64,000 bases of DNA, taken from the NCBI GenBank assembly GCA_022575985.1, contig JAKSXM010000231.1, positions 188,501-252,500 on the forward strand, in the 5' to 3' direction. The notes beneath the pieces were generated by a model. That model saw only the letters and a program-made list of their open reading frames with translations, searched no databases and was not told where the DNA came from. Position 1 is the first letter of the stretch. Each line of letters begins with the position of its first letter. The translations under genes were made by a program, and so were the position numbers. Origin of the DNA: Anagrus nilaparvatae (lineage: Eukaryota > Arthropoda > Insecta > Hymenoptera > Mymaridae). Below, in pieces: positions 11,228 through 23,500 of this stretch.

Positions 11228-11468
11228 TGGGCCGAAGTTCGGGCGACGTTCGGCAAAACGCTCTGCCGACGTGTGGCGCACGTATAGCATAGGTCTTTTG
11301 GTACACATCTCCGCGACGCATGGCACATACTTCGGCCCACGTATGGCAGAAGATTTTTATTTTATTTTTAGTAAAAAAAAAAAAAAATTACTTGGTTCAG
11401 GAATTGAACCGGAGACCCTCTTAAAAATTTTAAGAGGATTGAGGATTATACGAGTGCGGCCAACACTC
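11227..11468 (-). mobile_element. tRNA-derived SINE, copy B (truncates the PIN/CXC gene)
   Basis: Near-identical to 7563-7812. It has the same order on the minus strand: A-box-like block, stem, B box GGTTCAATTCC, A/T tract, GC-rich body. Its left edge (ATGGGCCGAAG, 11227) abuts the coding remnant, so a long open frame on the minus strand begins inside the SINE and continues into the pseudogene. The two copies lie 3.66 kb apart as direct repeats flanking the pseudogene and the tandem repeat. Confidence 0.65.
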
Positions 11469-11858
11469 GTATTTGAAATTTATTGCTACATGACTGTAAA
11501 ATGTTGTATCTTATTGTATTTAAATTAAATTGATATCAGATTTTTCAAGTTCATTTAGAAAGTACTTCGAAAAGAAAATGATTGTTTTTCACAACCGGAA
11601 TATTTTCCAGTTTTCCCAAGATGACGAAGTATAAATTAAAATACTGATCTAAGATCCATAAAATAAGGGCAGGTGCAACGATATAAAATTTAGTTTGAAA
11701 ATTTTTTTGGTTTTTCCAATATGGTGGACCATAAAATTTATTTAAAAACTTCTATAAGTTATAAATATATGCTATACGTGCGTATACACAGTTCAAAAAT
11801 GCGCGGGTATGCAAATAAAATATCATTGATATCATTATATGAGTCGATAGAATATATA
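11469..11858. other. AT-rich, no gene
   Basis: Contains one copy of the 'TTTTCCAATATGGTGGACC' repeat (about 11714-11732) known from 31.4 and 57 kb. Nothing else seen. Confidence 0.4.
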
Positions 11859-12351
11859 CAGTAGTTCCTCGACTTACGAACCCTCAACTTACGAACTTTC
11901 GAACTTACGAACTTTTTTTTAGAACATGAAAAATTTTGAATTTTATAAAAATACAGTTCAAAATTTGTGTGAAATGGGATGAGAAATAATACTTTAGAAA
12001 AATCCCTATTAACTGTTTACAATTAATATAAGTAAGCTTATTAAAATATAGAATCCTGACATTTTCTGGAATTTTTAATTTTTATACCATTGCTTTATAT
12101 TTTCCTCTAGGTTTATTTTATTGTTTATAATTTTTTTTTAATTTAAAATAAAAGATTTTTTTAATAAGCTTATCTATTTTTCAGACGTTTAAATTCAGTT
12201 TTTGCCAGTATTTAATTTTGTCTATAATATCAGTTATCTACATACTACTCGACCTCAAAATACTTTTTTTTTTTCATTTTTCGACTTACGAACTTTTTGA
12301 CTTACGAACCAATTTTTGGTCCCAAAAAGTTCGTAAGTCGAGGAACTAGTG
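11859..12351. mobile_element. Tc1/mariner-type MITE (Tigger/pogo-like ends), TA target
   Basis: The left end CAGTAGTTCCTCGACTTACG and the right end (reverse complement CACTAGTTCCTCGACTTACG) match over 22 bp or more. Both are flanked by TA (11857-11858, 12352-12353). Further GACTTACGAAC motifs are repeated inside each end. 'CAGT..(T/C)CCTCGACTTACGA' ends with a TA duplication are typical of pogo/Tigger and related mariner elements. The 493-bp interior is A/T-rich and has no transposase, so it is non-autonomous. Confidence 0.85.
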
Positions 12352-12353
12352 TA

Positions 12354-13180
12354 TTAAGTTTATTAAAGATAGAACTATATAATTGTGATTATCAAAGTTC
12401 ATTATGGCTCCCCAATCTTAAATGATGAAAACCTTAAAAACTTATGTACTAAATTTCAAGCCTGCTACGGTTCTGTTGAGTATAGGGTCTCCAAATAATA
12501 GAACCAAATAATAAATAAGGTAAAACTAATGTTTTAAAAAGAATGGAAAGAGACCTCGGTGATCTAAAGTCATACGTCGAGCGTTTAATAAGACCAATCA
12601 TTCTTAAGGTTGTAGATCGGATCTCAACAAAAAAATAATCGACTTTTGTTTTTCATTCAGGACAGGTATCTAATCAAAAATACATGAAAAAATCGATAGT
12701 AGTAAATCGGACAGACACTCTGTATCAGACCTGATTATAAAACATTTTCAACTAATCCTAGTAATTTTATTGGAAACATCAGAATTTTCGTAATTTAACT
12801 TTTAAGTATCCCAAAATGTGGAATTTTCGCCTTTAAAAGCTTATGTAATTCTTAAACATGAATTGCTTCAAAACTTTGGATAGCACAGAAATAATACGAG
12901 TTTTAATAAAAAAACCCAATTTTCCCTATTAAATTAAATATACTAAAAAAATTCAGTTACGGAAAACGGATTTTTTTTAGTAAAAATGAAAATTAAGAAC
13001 TAACATATTGAATTAATCTATAAAAATTGATATTTGAAGAATAATAATTTTTTTATACTTTTTAAAAGTTTATACCGCTCAGGACACGGAGGCAGAAGGG
13101 ATAATTGAAAAATACGCGGTGGTGCTCAGGGGGTGGAGAATATAACATTCGGGCGGGCCGGTTTACTTACTTGCCTTCAA
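12354..13180. other. Intergenic, no gene seen
   Basis: AT-rich. No convincing coding or repeat signal apart from a short less AT-rich patch near 13080-13170 leading into the RT remnant. Confidence 0.4.
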
Positions 13181-13189
13181 AACTTTAGC

Positions 13190-13490
13190 ATGATATTTTT
13201 GGTTAATCTAAAAAATAAAAAAGATTGTAAGTCATCTGCATAAAGTATGTGTCATACATTAGATGGTATGTGTAATTTTACGTCATTAATATACAGACAA
13301 AACAGCAAGGGTCCGAATACTGAACCTTGGAGCACCCCAACTATTATTAGCTATTACTTTCTGAGGTATACCATCATCCGTAACGGAGATGAAAAGTGAG
13401 CTACCACCAAAATAACGTCATTGAGACCCGCGAGAATTGAAAACCTTGTTTAATCGTATTAGAAATTAAATAATCGATGTGGTTAAGGTA
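13190..13490 (-). mobile_element. Non-LTR retrotransposon reverse transcriptase remnant
   Basis: On the minus strand about 13340-13215 reads GVLQGSVFGPLLFCLYINDV...HILYADDLQSF, the palm-domain blocks (GxPQGSxLGPxLF and the YADD catalytic motif) of a Jockey/I/R1-like reverse transcriptase. There is one in-frame TGA between the two blocks. Upstream, YFGGSSLFISVTDDG sits in another frame, so there is at least one frameshift. A dead fragment, opposite in orientation to the fragment at 6757-7204. Confidence 0.75.
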
Positions 13491-14320
13491 TAAAATTTCA
13501 GATGAGAAATAAGACACTTCAGCAAGGAATTTCTTAATTTTAATCTAATTAAATACTAAATGCACCAATTCTCATTTTAAAAAAAATATGTAAGTTAAAA
13601 TTAATTTGCTGTAATAAACAATACGCACTGATGAGTAAAATATATAATCCTGAATTATTAGTTGGAAAAATGAAAAATTAAAATATATAAAAATAATATA
13701 TTAATATTAATAATTAAAATGCTTCACGTTATAATATATCTCATTATAATATCCTACTAAGAAAAAAAATAGTTAAAGGAATTCATTATGTTATATTAAT
13801 TTGTTCAAATCAAATTTGCGAAAAGGATTTAAATAAATAACGACTAATTAACATTATGCATTTGCTCGGAATAAACTTTTAAATTATTTTTCTTAAAAAC
13901 ATCAATTTTTATGGCTTAATTTCATTTATTAGATCTTAATCTTCATTAAAAAAAAAAAAGAACCTGTTTGCGACAACTGAAATTTATTTTAGTGTAGAAT
14001 GCAGAATTCTTGAGTAATGCTAATTTTTGAATACCCAGATTAAAAATCGTATGTTTTAATGTTGGTAACCCTGAAAAATAAAATTTGTCTCTTTAGAAAT
14101 AATATCAAATTATTGGTTTTTTCTAATTTTTATTTACTTTTTTCAAGCTTAAAAACCATTAAAAAAAAACCATTGTTTAATAGGTACACATTAGAGTGAG
14201 TCTTATTTTTTATTTTTCGATATTTTTTGGCTCCCCCCATTTTTTTCGAATATTTTGGTCATAAAAAACTCCCAGCTCCAAGAATTTTGATTTTCGATTT
14301 TTTTAACCCGTGCCGCCGAG
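13491..14320. other. AT-rich intergenic
   Basis: No gene recognised. The block 14190-14320 (AGAGTGAGTCTTATTTTT... GGCTCCCCCCATTTTTTTCG) is different in texture and may be part of a further transposon next to the palindrome, but I could not pair it with a right-hand end. Confidence 0.35.
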
Positions 14321-15390
14321 CACTTGAAGTTTCCCATTTGAATAACATGGGAATTTTGGCTTTTAAGCTACACAAATTTTAACAGAGGTCAGAAAGCTTT
14401 TTAAAAAGCTAATTTTTACTAGAAAACATTCTTTTATATGTTTCAAGACATAAAAACAGCCCTGCATTGATCCCCAAGGGAATTCTACGGCTAAAAACGC
14501 AAATTTACATGTTGGCGCAATCTTATAAAACAGGGTTGTTCTACTTTTTTTGGTGCAAGTGTCACCTTCCAAATGCCGTAAACCGCGTTCTTTTATCATT
14601 GATCTTTTCATCACTATAGCCAATTAACCAACCGGTAATTTTTGACTAAAAATGATCAATTTTTGAATTTTTTTAAATTGCTGTCAAAATTGAGCTTTAT
14701 AGATCTTAAAAATTTTTTACAAGTTTCAAATTTCCAAAAAATTTTTACTCACCGCTTTTCAATAAATTATTAACCAGAGATGATAATTTAAAGTCAGAGT
14801 CCCAATTTCAGAGTTTTAAAAAAAAATCAATTTTTATCATTAACTTTGAAAAACGATATCTTAAAAACTATTTAACGAAAAGAGACAAGTAAAATATTTT
14901 TGGAAACTTGAAACGTGTAGAAAATTTTTAAGTCCTAAAAAACTCAATTTCGTCAAAAATTACAATTTCGGCAGCAATTTAAACAAATTTAAAAATTGGG
15001 CTTTTCGGGTCAAAAATTACCGTTAAGTTAATTGGCTACAGTGATGAAAAGATCAATAATAAAAGAACGCGGTTTACGGCATTTGGAAGGTGACACTTGC
15101 ACCAAAAAAAGTAGAACAACCAGAAGTGTTTTGGTTAATTTTTGAGGTTGCAGCGTTTTATCGAAAATTACTGAAAAACCCTGTTTTATAAGATTGCGCC
15201 ATGTAAATTTGCGTTTTTAGCCGTAGAATTCCCTTGGGGATCAATGCAGGGCTGTTTCTATGTCTTGAAACATATAAAAGAATGTTTTCTAGTAAAAATT
15301 AGCTTTTTAAAAAGCTTTCTGACCTCTGTTAAAATTTGTATAGCTTAAAAGCCAAAATTCCTATGTTATTCAAATGGGAAACTTCAAGTG
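14321..15390. mobile_element. 1.07-kb palindrome (foldback element)
   Basis: The left end CACTTGAAGTTTCCCATTTG is the reverse complement of the right end CAAATGGGAAACTTCAAGTG. The pairing continues through most of both arms, for example ACATGTTGGCGCAATCTTAT with its partner at about 15185-15205, and TTTTATCATTGATCTTTTCA with its partner at 15045-15065. The centre is near 14850. The right arm carries about 55 extra bases (15123-15178) that the left arm lacks. The open frame at 14363-14623 on the minus strand is the repeat itself. Right of the element begins another repeat family, so insertion into an older copy is possible. Confidence 0.8.
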
Positions 15391-16189
15391 TGTTACATTT
15401 TAAGTTTTTGGGGTCGGTGATCACGATTCCGAGGTCAGATTTTTAATTTTCAAAATAGCGGGCTAAAAATGGTGGATCCCTAACCCCAAAATCGCCAATA
15501 AGAACTATTTTAAGCATTTAAACCTCAGAATCGTGATCACCGACCCCAAAAACTTAAAATGCAACACGCTTAAATACTTAAAATAGCATTTATTGTCGAT
15601 TTTGAGGTTACGAATCCGTCATTTTTAGCCTGCTATGAAAATTAAAAATCTCACCTTGGAATCGTGATCACCGACCTCAAAATCTTAAAATGTAGCACGT
15701 TTTAATGCTTAAAATAGCATTTATTGTCGATTTTGAGGTTATGAATTTGCCATTTTTAGCCCGCTATTTTGAAAATTAAAAATATGACCTCAGAATTTTT
15801 ATAACTGGTCCGAAAAACTTATTAGACAACGTAAATATGCTTAAAACAGCATAAATCGCCGTTTCTGAGGTTAGAAACACGCCATTTTGAGTCCGCCATT
15901 TTGTTTTTTATAAATCGGTGTTCAAAATCGTGATCAGCGACCCCGAAAACCTTATTGGGGTACCTAAAATAGGCTCAATTAGCTATTGTTTTCAAGATAT
16001 TACCAATCTTGCTAATTTTTTGCCGATTTTTTATGACATAGCGTCCATTACTCAAAACTGGCCATCCGAAAATGGATGAAACCTTCAAAATCGGTTTCAG
16101 CGACCAAAAATACATAAGTTTCAATGAGGTGCATCCATTCTAGTGCTGAAAAAATTTTTGGATGCATTTAACATTGCTGGCGCCTTGAC
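15391..16189. mobile_element. Partial palindromic element of the 'GTCAAGGCGCC' family
   Basis: The right end ...CATTGCTGGCGCCTTGAC is followed by TA (16190-16191) and matches the right arm of the complete element at 42647-43576 over several hundred bases. Shared blocks include AACTGGTCCGAAAAACTTA, GCTTAAAACAGCA and AACTGGCCATCCGAAAATG. Within it the motif GTGATCACCGACC recurs at about 15416 (inverted), 15535, 15665 and, diverged, 15935, giving a tandem/inverted patchwork. The left arm is missing, replaced by the 14.3-kb palindrome. Confidence 0.65.
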
Positions 16190-16191
16190 TA

Positions 16192-17489
16192 TTGAGAGCA
16201 TGTTATATATATTTTTTTCTGAAGGGTGCGTGTGATTGAAAGATAGCTTAAGAAATTCTATCTTATAACAGAGTCTCTATTCCGTCACCCGCATTCAATG
16301 GTTTATCTTAGAGCTATTTGCGGAGCCAAAGACCGAGGAGTCTTCAGGTTACTCCAGCATGCTACAATTTCGCTACCGATTCTTTATAATAATAATAGTA
16401 TCAATAAAATGAATAAATTGTAATTTTGCATCTGATACCTGGCAAAATTGTATTGTAGTTTAATTTACTAGAGTGCTCTGAGAGTAAAAATAAATCACTA
16501 AGTATAGGGAGGGTTTTGTATATGAAAATTTTTCCTAACTTCCCTCACGAATTTTCGAAATATCTCTCATGATTTCCGGAGATCCCTGAAGTGATCGCAA
16601 AATGAATTATTAATAAATTATAAATATTTATAAAAATTATTAATGATCAACTAATTAATATTTTTTATTAATTTACCTATAATTGTATTTCCTATGGAGA
16701 CGATTCCAATAATAATTTTTATTATAAGAGAATTAATAAAGTTATTGATGTACTAATAGAAGCATTTTTTAAATTTAAATAATGTCAAAAAATAAGGTAA
16801 AAGAATCAATTTTGTCGTTTTACAACTTTGCTTAATCATTCTAAACATTGTTTATAAATTTTTTAAACTTTTTTTTTACCTCTGGAGATTATTACTTTAG
16901 ATCTATTTAAACCTCTAGTAATCTCCAGAGATCAAAAGCAATCTTCTAGAGATCTGAATTGATCGCAAGGAGATCATAAGAGATGTTTCGAAAGTTCCTT
17001 GGGTTTTGGCAAGTTTTCTGATTAAGATGAGCTCTACGACATTGTGTATTTTAGTTTTTAAAATATATTTTATGTATAAAACGTTCTCGATCGAAAAGTT
17101 GTAAAGAAAAATTTTTTTTCTCTTTACGTTTTAGTAAAGTCTGGGAAAAGTCTGGGCAAATAAATATTAGAGAAAATGAGTTTGTTTAAAAAGTTTTTAT
17201 TAATTTTTCATAAGCTTTGATAAAATATAAATATATCAGTGTGCATACTGGAATGTTTTGTATACAAAAAAATGGATCGTGTTAAATAATAAGTTTAATT
17301 AAATAGAATTATTTACATTAGAAAATTTCTCTGGTAATAAGGTATTAAAAAAGTGCAAAATTCCGATTAACGTAACAAAAGAAAGAAAATGTCGAATTGC
17401 TAAAAAGAAGTAATTAAGTTACTAATTTTTGGAAAGCACATGGTAAATTGGCAGAATTTTAAAATTTAATTGTAAATTTTAATAAACGT
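16192..17489. other. 3' flank of Tm1, including the likely last 3' UTR
   Basis: AT-rich with no gene. On the minus strand an AATAAA lies at 17201-17196, about 290 bases after the stop of the most distal Tm1 exon, a plausible poly(A) signal. A run of GAGATC-type motifs (16550-16985) is weakly repetitive. Confidence 0.4.
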
Positions 17490-17572
17490 CTAGTAAATGG
17501 CGAGGTCTGCAAAAGTCTGGTCCATTTCCTCGGCGATGGCTTTGTACTTACTTCGTTCGTTTATCAGCTCGT
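17490..17572 (-). CDS. Tm1: Tm1 terminal exon 9d (ends ...FADLAIY)
   Basis: 83 nt with TAG at 17490-17492: [20 protein letters not shown] then ADLAIY. Acceptor TTTTTTTTAG. Muscle-type tropomyosin tails often end in a Tyr-containing segment; which tail is used in which tissue cannot be read from the sequence. Confidence 0.95.
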
Positions 17573-20500
17573 CTAAAAAAAAGTAATAGAAAAAAGGAAA
17601 TTTAGTAATTGTTAGTAAGGATGACTAGTGCTAAATTTAAATGAAGTTGAATGTTAGTTTATAAACGTTAATGATCGAGCGTAGTTTTGGTTTTGGTATA
17701 AATTAAAAGACAGAAAGGTGTTTCATCGGATCGAAGAGATTTTTTATTAAAAATTATTACAGTTGATTACAATGAGATTTATAAATTATTATTACAATTA
17801 TTAGAATAAATTAGAAATAACAATAAACTTAGATCTAACCAACCAATTCTGTAAAAGTGAGGTCCAGGTCGTCGCAGATGTATTTGTACTTCTCTTTCTC
17901 GTGAACGAGTTCATCTGTAAATGGATTAAAAGATTTAAACTTGTTGCTAAGACGAGGGCTTTTTCTATAATTTTACCAAAAAGTGATTAAATTTAATGTA
18001 GCATTAGTAAAAGCAATATATTTATTGTTAGACGTCGTAAAGTTCAACGAATGTATTATCGAGTCCATCCCCGATTTCCTTGTACTTTTCTTTCTCTATT
18101 ACCATTTCATCTGTAAGCAAAAAGAGTAACTCGAGTAAGCATTATGCAGCCGATCAGGCCATATGGTAAAAAGTTAAGTAGGCAGAATAAATTAGTAGGA
18201 AGAAAACAAGATGATATTAACGATTTACTTACCTAAAGAAGTTGGAAAACATTAGTGAAAGAGACAAAATAAAAATAAAAAATCGAAATTGAAATTAAAA
18301 ATATACAATAGGTAATAAATTTATTTTCATCTATCAATCAATTATGTCATCTATATATTATAATAATAGGTAATAATAGGTAATATTAGTCTTGTTATTC
18401 ATTCCAAAGACTCTAAATTCTAATTAAATGCTAACAAAATTTTTAGATTGCCTTCTTTTTGGAATGATAATAATTTCACAACTTTCTTAAAAATACAATA
18501 ATTATAAAAAATAGTAATACGAAAATTAAATGTAACATAGATTATCCTTTAACAACTAGTAGTAACTAAATTGCTCGAGAAGAAAAAGTTAGAAAAGATT
18601 CATTTTTACGAATTTCAAGCAATTCGTAATAGTTTTTGAACAACGTTTTAAAATTACCGGGCAATTTAGTTGCGAATATCTACTTTTGACAAAACATCCT
18701 TTCGATGTTGCGGAAAGAAAAAATGTAAAAAATTTAAAAAAATTTTAAAAAATTTAAAAAAATTAATAAAAATTTGACTCGACTGGACGGTTTGAGAAAA
18801 ATTTCTTATAGATTTTCAAGATATTAATAGTATTATAAATTGATCGTATCCGATTCTCTTAATTACTATACAGCATTTTAATATTTATCATTATTTTGAT
18901 CATTTGATTTGCTTTTGAATTTCTTGCACCACAAATATAAAAAAAAACACACAAGATGTTATTTATTGTCTGTTATTTTTTTTACGATTACATATTCTGG
19001 ATATCATGCAAGGTCGCCTCCATTTCATCCTGCAGCATTTTGTTTTTTTCCCTCTCGGCCACAAGTTCGTCTGTAAAGATTAATGGTTAGGGACACTCGC
19101 GCAAATGCAAATTATAATATAAAAAATTTATTTGCATTCTAAAGATCAAAATGAACTTTTAATTTTGACGTCCCTTTTTTTTATTTTTATCTAATGCATA
19201 TTTTATTTTATGGAGAAAAAAGGACGTCAAATAAGTTGCTTGAAATTTACAATGCAATGAAATAATAAATATAAGCGTTTAGCGTAAATAAAAGAAAAAC
19301 ACACTTATTGCGTGCGGCAATAAAATAATAGAAAAAATTCTTAACAAAAAAACAATAGAAAACTGTTAAAATATTAAAATTAAACAATAAAGAATATAAA
19401 GAATAATATAAAACACGAGAAAAAACATAAGACAACGATTAGTTGCGATAACAGGTAGGTTAAATCGTTAGGTTTTATCAATCGTTTGGCTCGTTTTTGA
19501 GGATTCTCATTTCTTATCAACTAACTTGTACGCTTTGATTATATTCTTTAATTTATATTATGAATCATGAGTTTGTTATGACTAAGAATTTAAATATGCC
19601 GATTTTAGAAATTGAAATTTAACGACAATCGGCATATCGAATTTCTTAATAAAGATATTAAATAAATGTTTTTTTCTTTCTCGTTTAATAAAAAATAGTA
19701 CGCACCTTCGAGCCTGTCGACTTCTTTCTGGAGTTTTTGCACTGATCTTTCGGCAAATTCGGCACGGGCTTCAGCCTAGAAAAAGTTGATAAAAAAGTTA
19801 ATACTGATCGTTAGAATTAAAATCAAATCGTTATTTTTCATTAAATTAAATAAACTTTCATGCCAAACTCGTTATTTTTATTTACTTTAGCTGTTAGAAT
19901 CCACACGGTCATGCTTAACAAACCATACCTGAACTTTTACAACTTTATCAATTTTAGACTTTCCTACCAATAACTTGCCATCTTCCTCTTTTTTAACCCC
20001 GTTTATTATAGAATTAAAAAAAAATTAACTATCATACGATAAATAAACTTGGAGATTATATTTCCAATTACTAGTCTTCCTGCTTCCATTGCTACAGTCA
20101 GCTTACGATTCTAAATTATTATAGCAAAAACCTTTAAAGAACTATAGGTACCCGACATGAAATTTTCTTTTCAACAATCAAAATTATTAAAAAGTTTAAA
20201 TTTAAGAAAAAATGAGGCCGTATGTTTTATGCCAAAGTATTCAAAATTTAATAATGGAAAAAGTTTCCACGAAAGCAAAAAATAAATTTATTTCAATTAT
20301 TAGCGACCACGTGATAGAATGGGGCTGTATGCTTGAATTTTGATTAACAAGATTTTAAATTTAATTTTGTTTCCTTAATTCGCGAGGATTTTATCGATTT
20401 TTGTCTAATATTTTGTAAATATAAAGGGGTTGAAATAAATGTATCGCGGCGTGACAGATAATTTTATAATAAAGCACAAAAATTTTAATAGATACACTTA

Positions 20501-23500
20501 TTTCAAGTCCCCCGTATCTATACTCTGACGATCTGTTAAACCTACCTCTTTCAATTGACTGTCCAGAATCTTAACTTGTCCTTCGAAGGATTCTTCCCTT
20601 TGTGTGGCCTTTTTGTTATTGATGTTGAAGGTAAAATAAAATAAAAAGAAAACAAATCGAATTAGTAATGAAGCACACAGTATAAAAAAAATTAATTATT
20701 TATCATTATTGAGTTAATTATTAAAAGGTGGGTTTATCGATTAAAAAATTCAAAAAAATTAGTGTTATAAAATGCAGCAAAACGTCAAGACTTAAAGGCA
20801 TTCCCGAATAACGGTAAATTATTTATTTAACCTCCTTTAGACGAGTTGTCAATGTTTTAATTTGATTCTTGTATTCTTCCTCACGTTGGTTGGCCTGTTT
20901 GTAATATTTCAATTATTGAATTATTTTTCAATTTTTTTTCAATTTTTCAATTTTTAAATATTTAAATTTTAAATTAAGGGTCGCGTTTACTTTGATTTAA
21001 AAATTTTTTTCTGCAATTTATACGGCCTTTGTCCATGTGTATAGAATGCCCCAAATCGGCTTAATTAAGCTCAATCAAGGCAATTTACCTGCGATTTGGG
21101 CCATTCTTTACTTTTCTGGACACGAACACCGTAAATATACTATACTTAAAAAATGATTTTTACCTTTTCTTCGGATACCTCGAGTGATTTCAAGTTGTTA
21201 CCCACGACTCGTAACTCCTCCTCCAATTCAACAATTTTTCTGAAAAAATAATAGAGTCCATATTGTAAATATTTGAATAATTTTTTGTGAATTTTATTAA
21301 TAAGTCAAGCTTAATTAATTAATCTCGTTAACAATGGTAATAACAGGATGTCTACGAGATTTTTACCATCTTTTTAACAAAATCCGAAGTATGGGGGCTT
21401 TTTTCACAATACCGTATAATACAAGTTTTTTCAGACTTGTAATTTTACAAAAATACCAACTAAATAGTTTTTATAATTTTTCCTGGACCGAAAAAAAATG
21501 CGTTTCCAATTACGTTACGAATATTGCACATGATTTTAAAGGTATTATGGTTGATTTTCAGCCTCTGCAGGAAACTAACAGTAATTCAACTGTAAATAAT
21601 ATTATTGCTGAAAGCCTTGAAAAAATCTTTTTTTAATTTCAAGGGTATTTAATATACGTTAAATTGGAAAATCTTTGGAAAAAATTTAAAGATCCTGTAG
21701 ACATAGAAAGTAACGACAATCTGTTTGATACTCATTGTCAGAATTTCTACTTAAAATAAGCATTAATAAAAAGAAAAAGCATGCGAGCTGCCGCGAACTT
21801 ACCCTTCAGAAAGTTCGGCCTTTTCTTCGGCTCTCTCGAGGTCCTGTTCCATCATGACTAGTTTACGGGCAACCTACGTTAAATAGCCACACAAAACAAA
21901 AACAAAAAATTATCATAATCATGCTAACAACAAGAACAATTTAAAATATAAAAAAAATTTAATTCTTTTTATTTATTGGGATTCATGCGAGGAGTTAGAA
22001 TAATGTCTTCTTTATTAAATAAATGCAGCTTCGGTGTTCACCTTTGGTTCGCCTCCAGACTCCTAGTCGAGCAACGTTTTCTCTTTTATTATCATGAATT
22101 AGTAAAAAAAAAAAAATTTTAATATATCAAAAGAAAAAAAAACACAAAAATATACTAATATGCAGGTGACGAAAATACTAAAATTAATTAAAACAGAACG
22201 ATGCTTACGACTCGCCAGCCTCGGCACGTTCTTCTGCACGTTCCAAATCAGCTTCGACCATGGCCAATTTACGAGCTACCTAAAGTATAAAGAAGGTGAA
22301 AATTTATTCAAATAAAATATATAATTGAGTAATTGCTTTGAGGAAGTTGAGACAGAAAAAAATCCGCTTACCTACCGGAAGAAAAATTTATTTTATAAGT
22401 TATGGTAGGTAAAGGGAGTTTTTTTCAGTAAAGCATTAGGATAGTAGGATTCCACTCATCAAAAAGAAAAAATTAGTGATCACTGGAAATATAAAAATGT
22501 TAATTTCTTGTTAATCTTGCTGAATCGTCCACGTAAACTGTTAGTATAAAAAACAAAAATGCAATCACAGCGGAACTGAAAAAATATATTTTTCAGCATA
22601 TATCAGGCAAATCCAAAAATAAAAAGCTGAAATTTATATTAGGGGGCATTCATAAATTATATAACGCCTGAATGGGGAAGGGGGGTTCAACCATTTTGTT
22701 ACAATCAATGTCAAAAGAATCAGCAAAAGCCTTATGTTAAGGGAGGAGGGGGTTAAAAAAAACTTAACTTTTGCGTTACGTAATTTATGAATGACCCCTT
22801 TGCAATTAATCCTCTTGAACGACAAGGATATATTTTTGAAAGCATCAATTAAACTGCTGTAAATTGGCTCTAAGTTTTGAAAAGAAACCTTTTTATGGCA
22901 GTTAGATTTTCATGTTTAAACTACAGGCTATCCATCTCGCAAAAAAATTTTCAAAATTTTAATTTTAAAATATATTTATATGAATACACATCCAAGAAAC
23001 AGAAAAACGATTAAAATATCTTTTTTGTAGTTTATGCATGAAAATTTTGTTGCTTTAGGTCCTGTGCCTTTTCTCAATTTTTCGCTTTCATCCTTTATTA
23101 AGTAAGAAAGTGAAAGTGAACATTTTCCTCTAAGAGAAATAAATTTTTTTCTTAACGCAGAGAATATGCTCCAAAAACCGTGATTATCAATAGTTGCCCG
23201 CTAGTAAGTTTCAAGAAAAGCATTTCCAAATACATTTTTCAAAAGAAGCCAAACTTTCAAATTAAAAAAAAATCCAATGGTTCTTCTTTAATTAGAAAAA
23301 TTTTTCATCATTTGGGGAACCGTCCGTAAAATCTCAAATTGAAATACAAGCGATTAAAATTTATTTTAGGAGTACTTATCCAACTCAAGTATGTTAGCGT
23401 TTAAGTATTTAATTTGTTATATTTTGTTAACAATAAAAAAAAAATGATTTTAGAATTTTTTTGCTTCTGGAACCCCTTAACCGTAGTGTTTTGATTACTC

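Noticed and set aside
14363..14623. 86-codon open frame on the minus strand
   Set aside because: Lies inside one arm of the 1-kb palindrome, with a mirror version in the other arm; no protein features.
21334..21636. 100-codon open frame on the plus strand within a Tm1 intron
   Set aside because: No homology seen and no splice signals on that strand; background composition.
22634..22825. 63-codon open frame on the minus strand
   Set aside because: Lies across the MITE at 22643-22799; no protein features.
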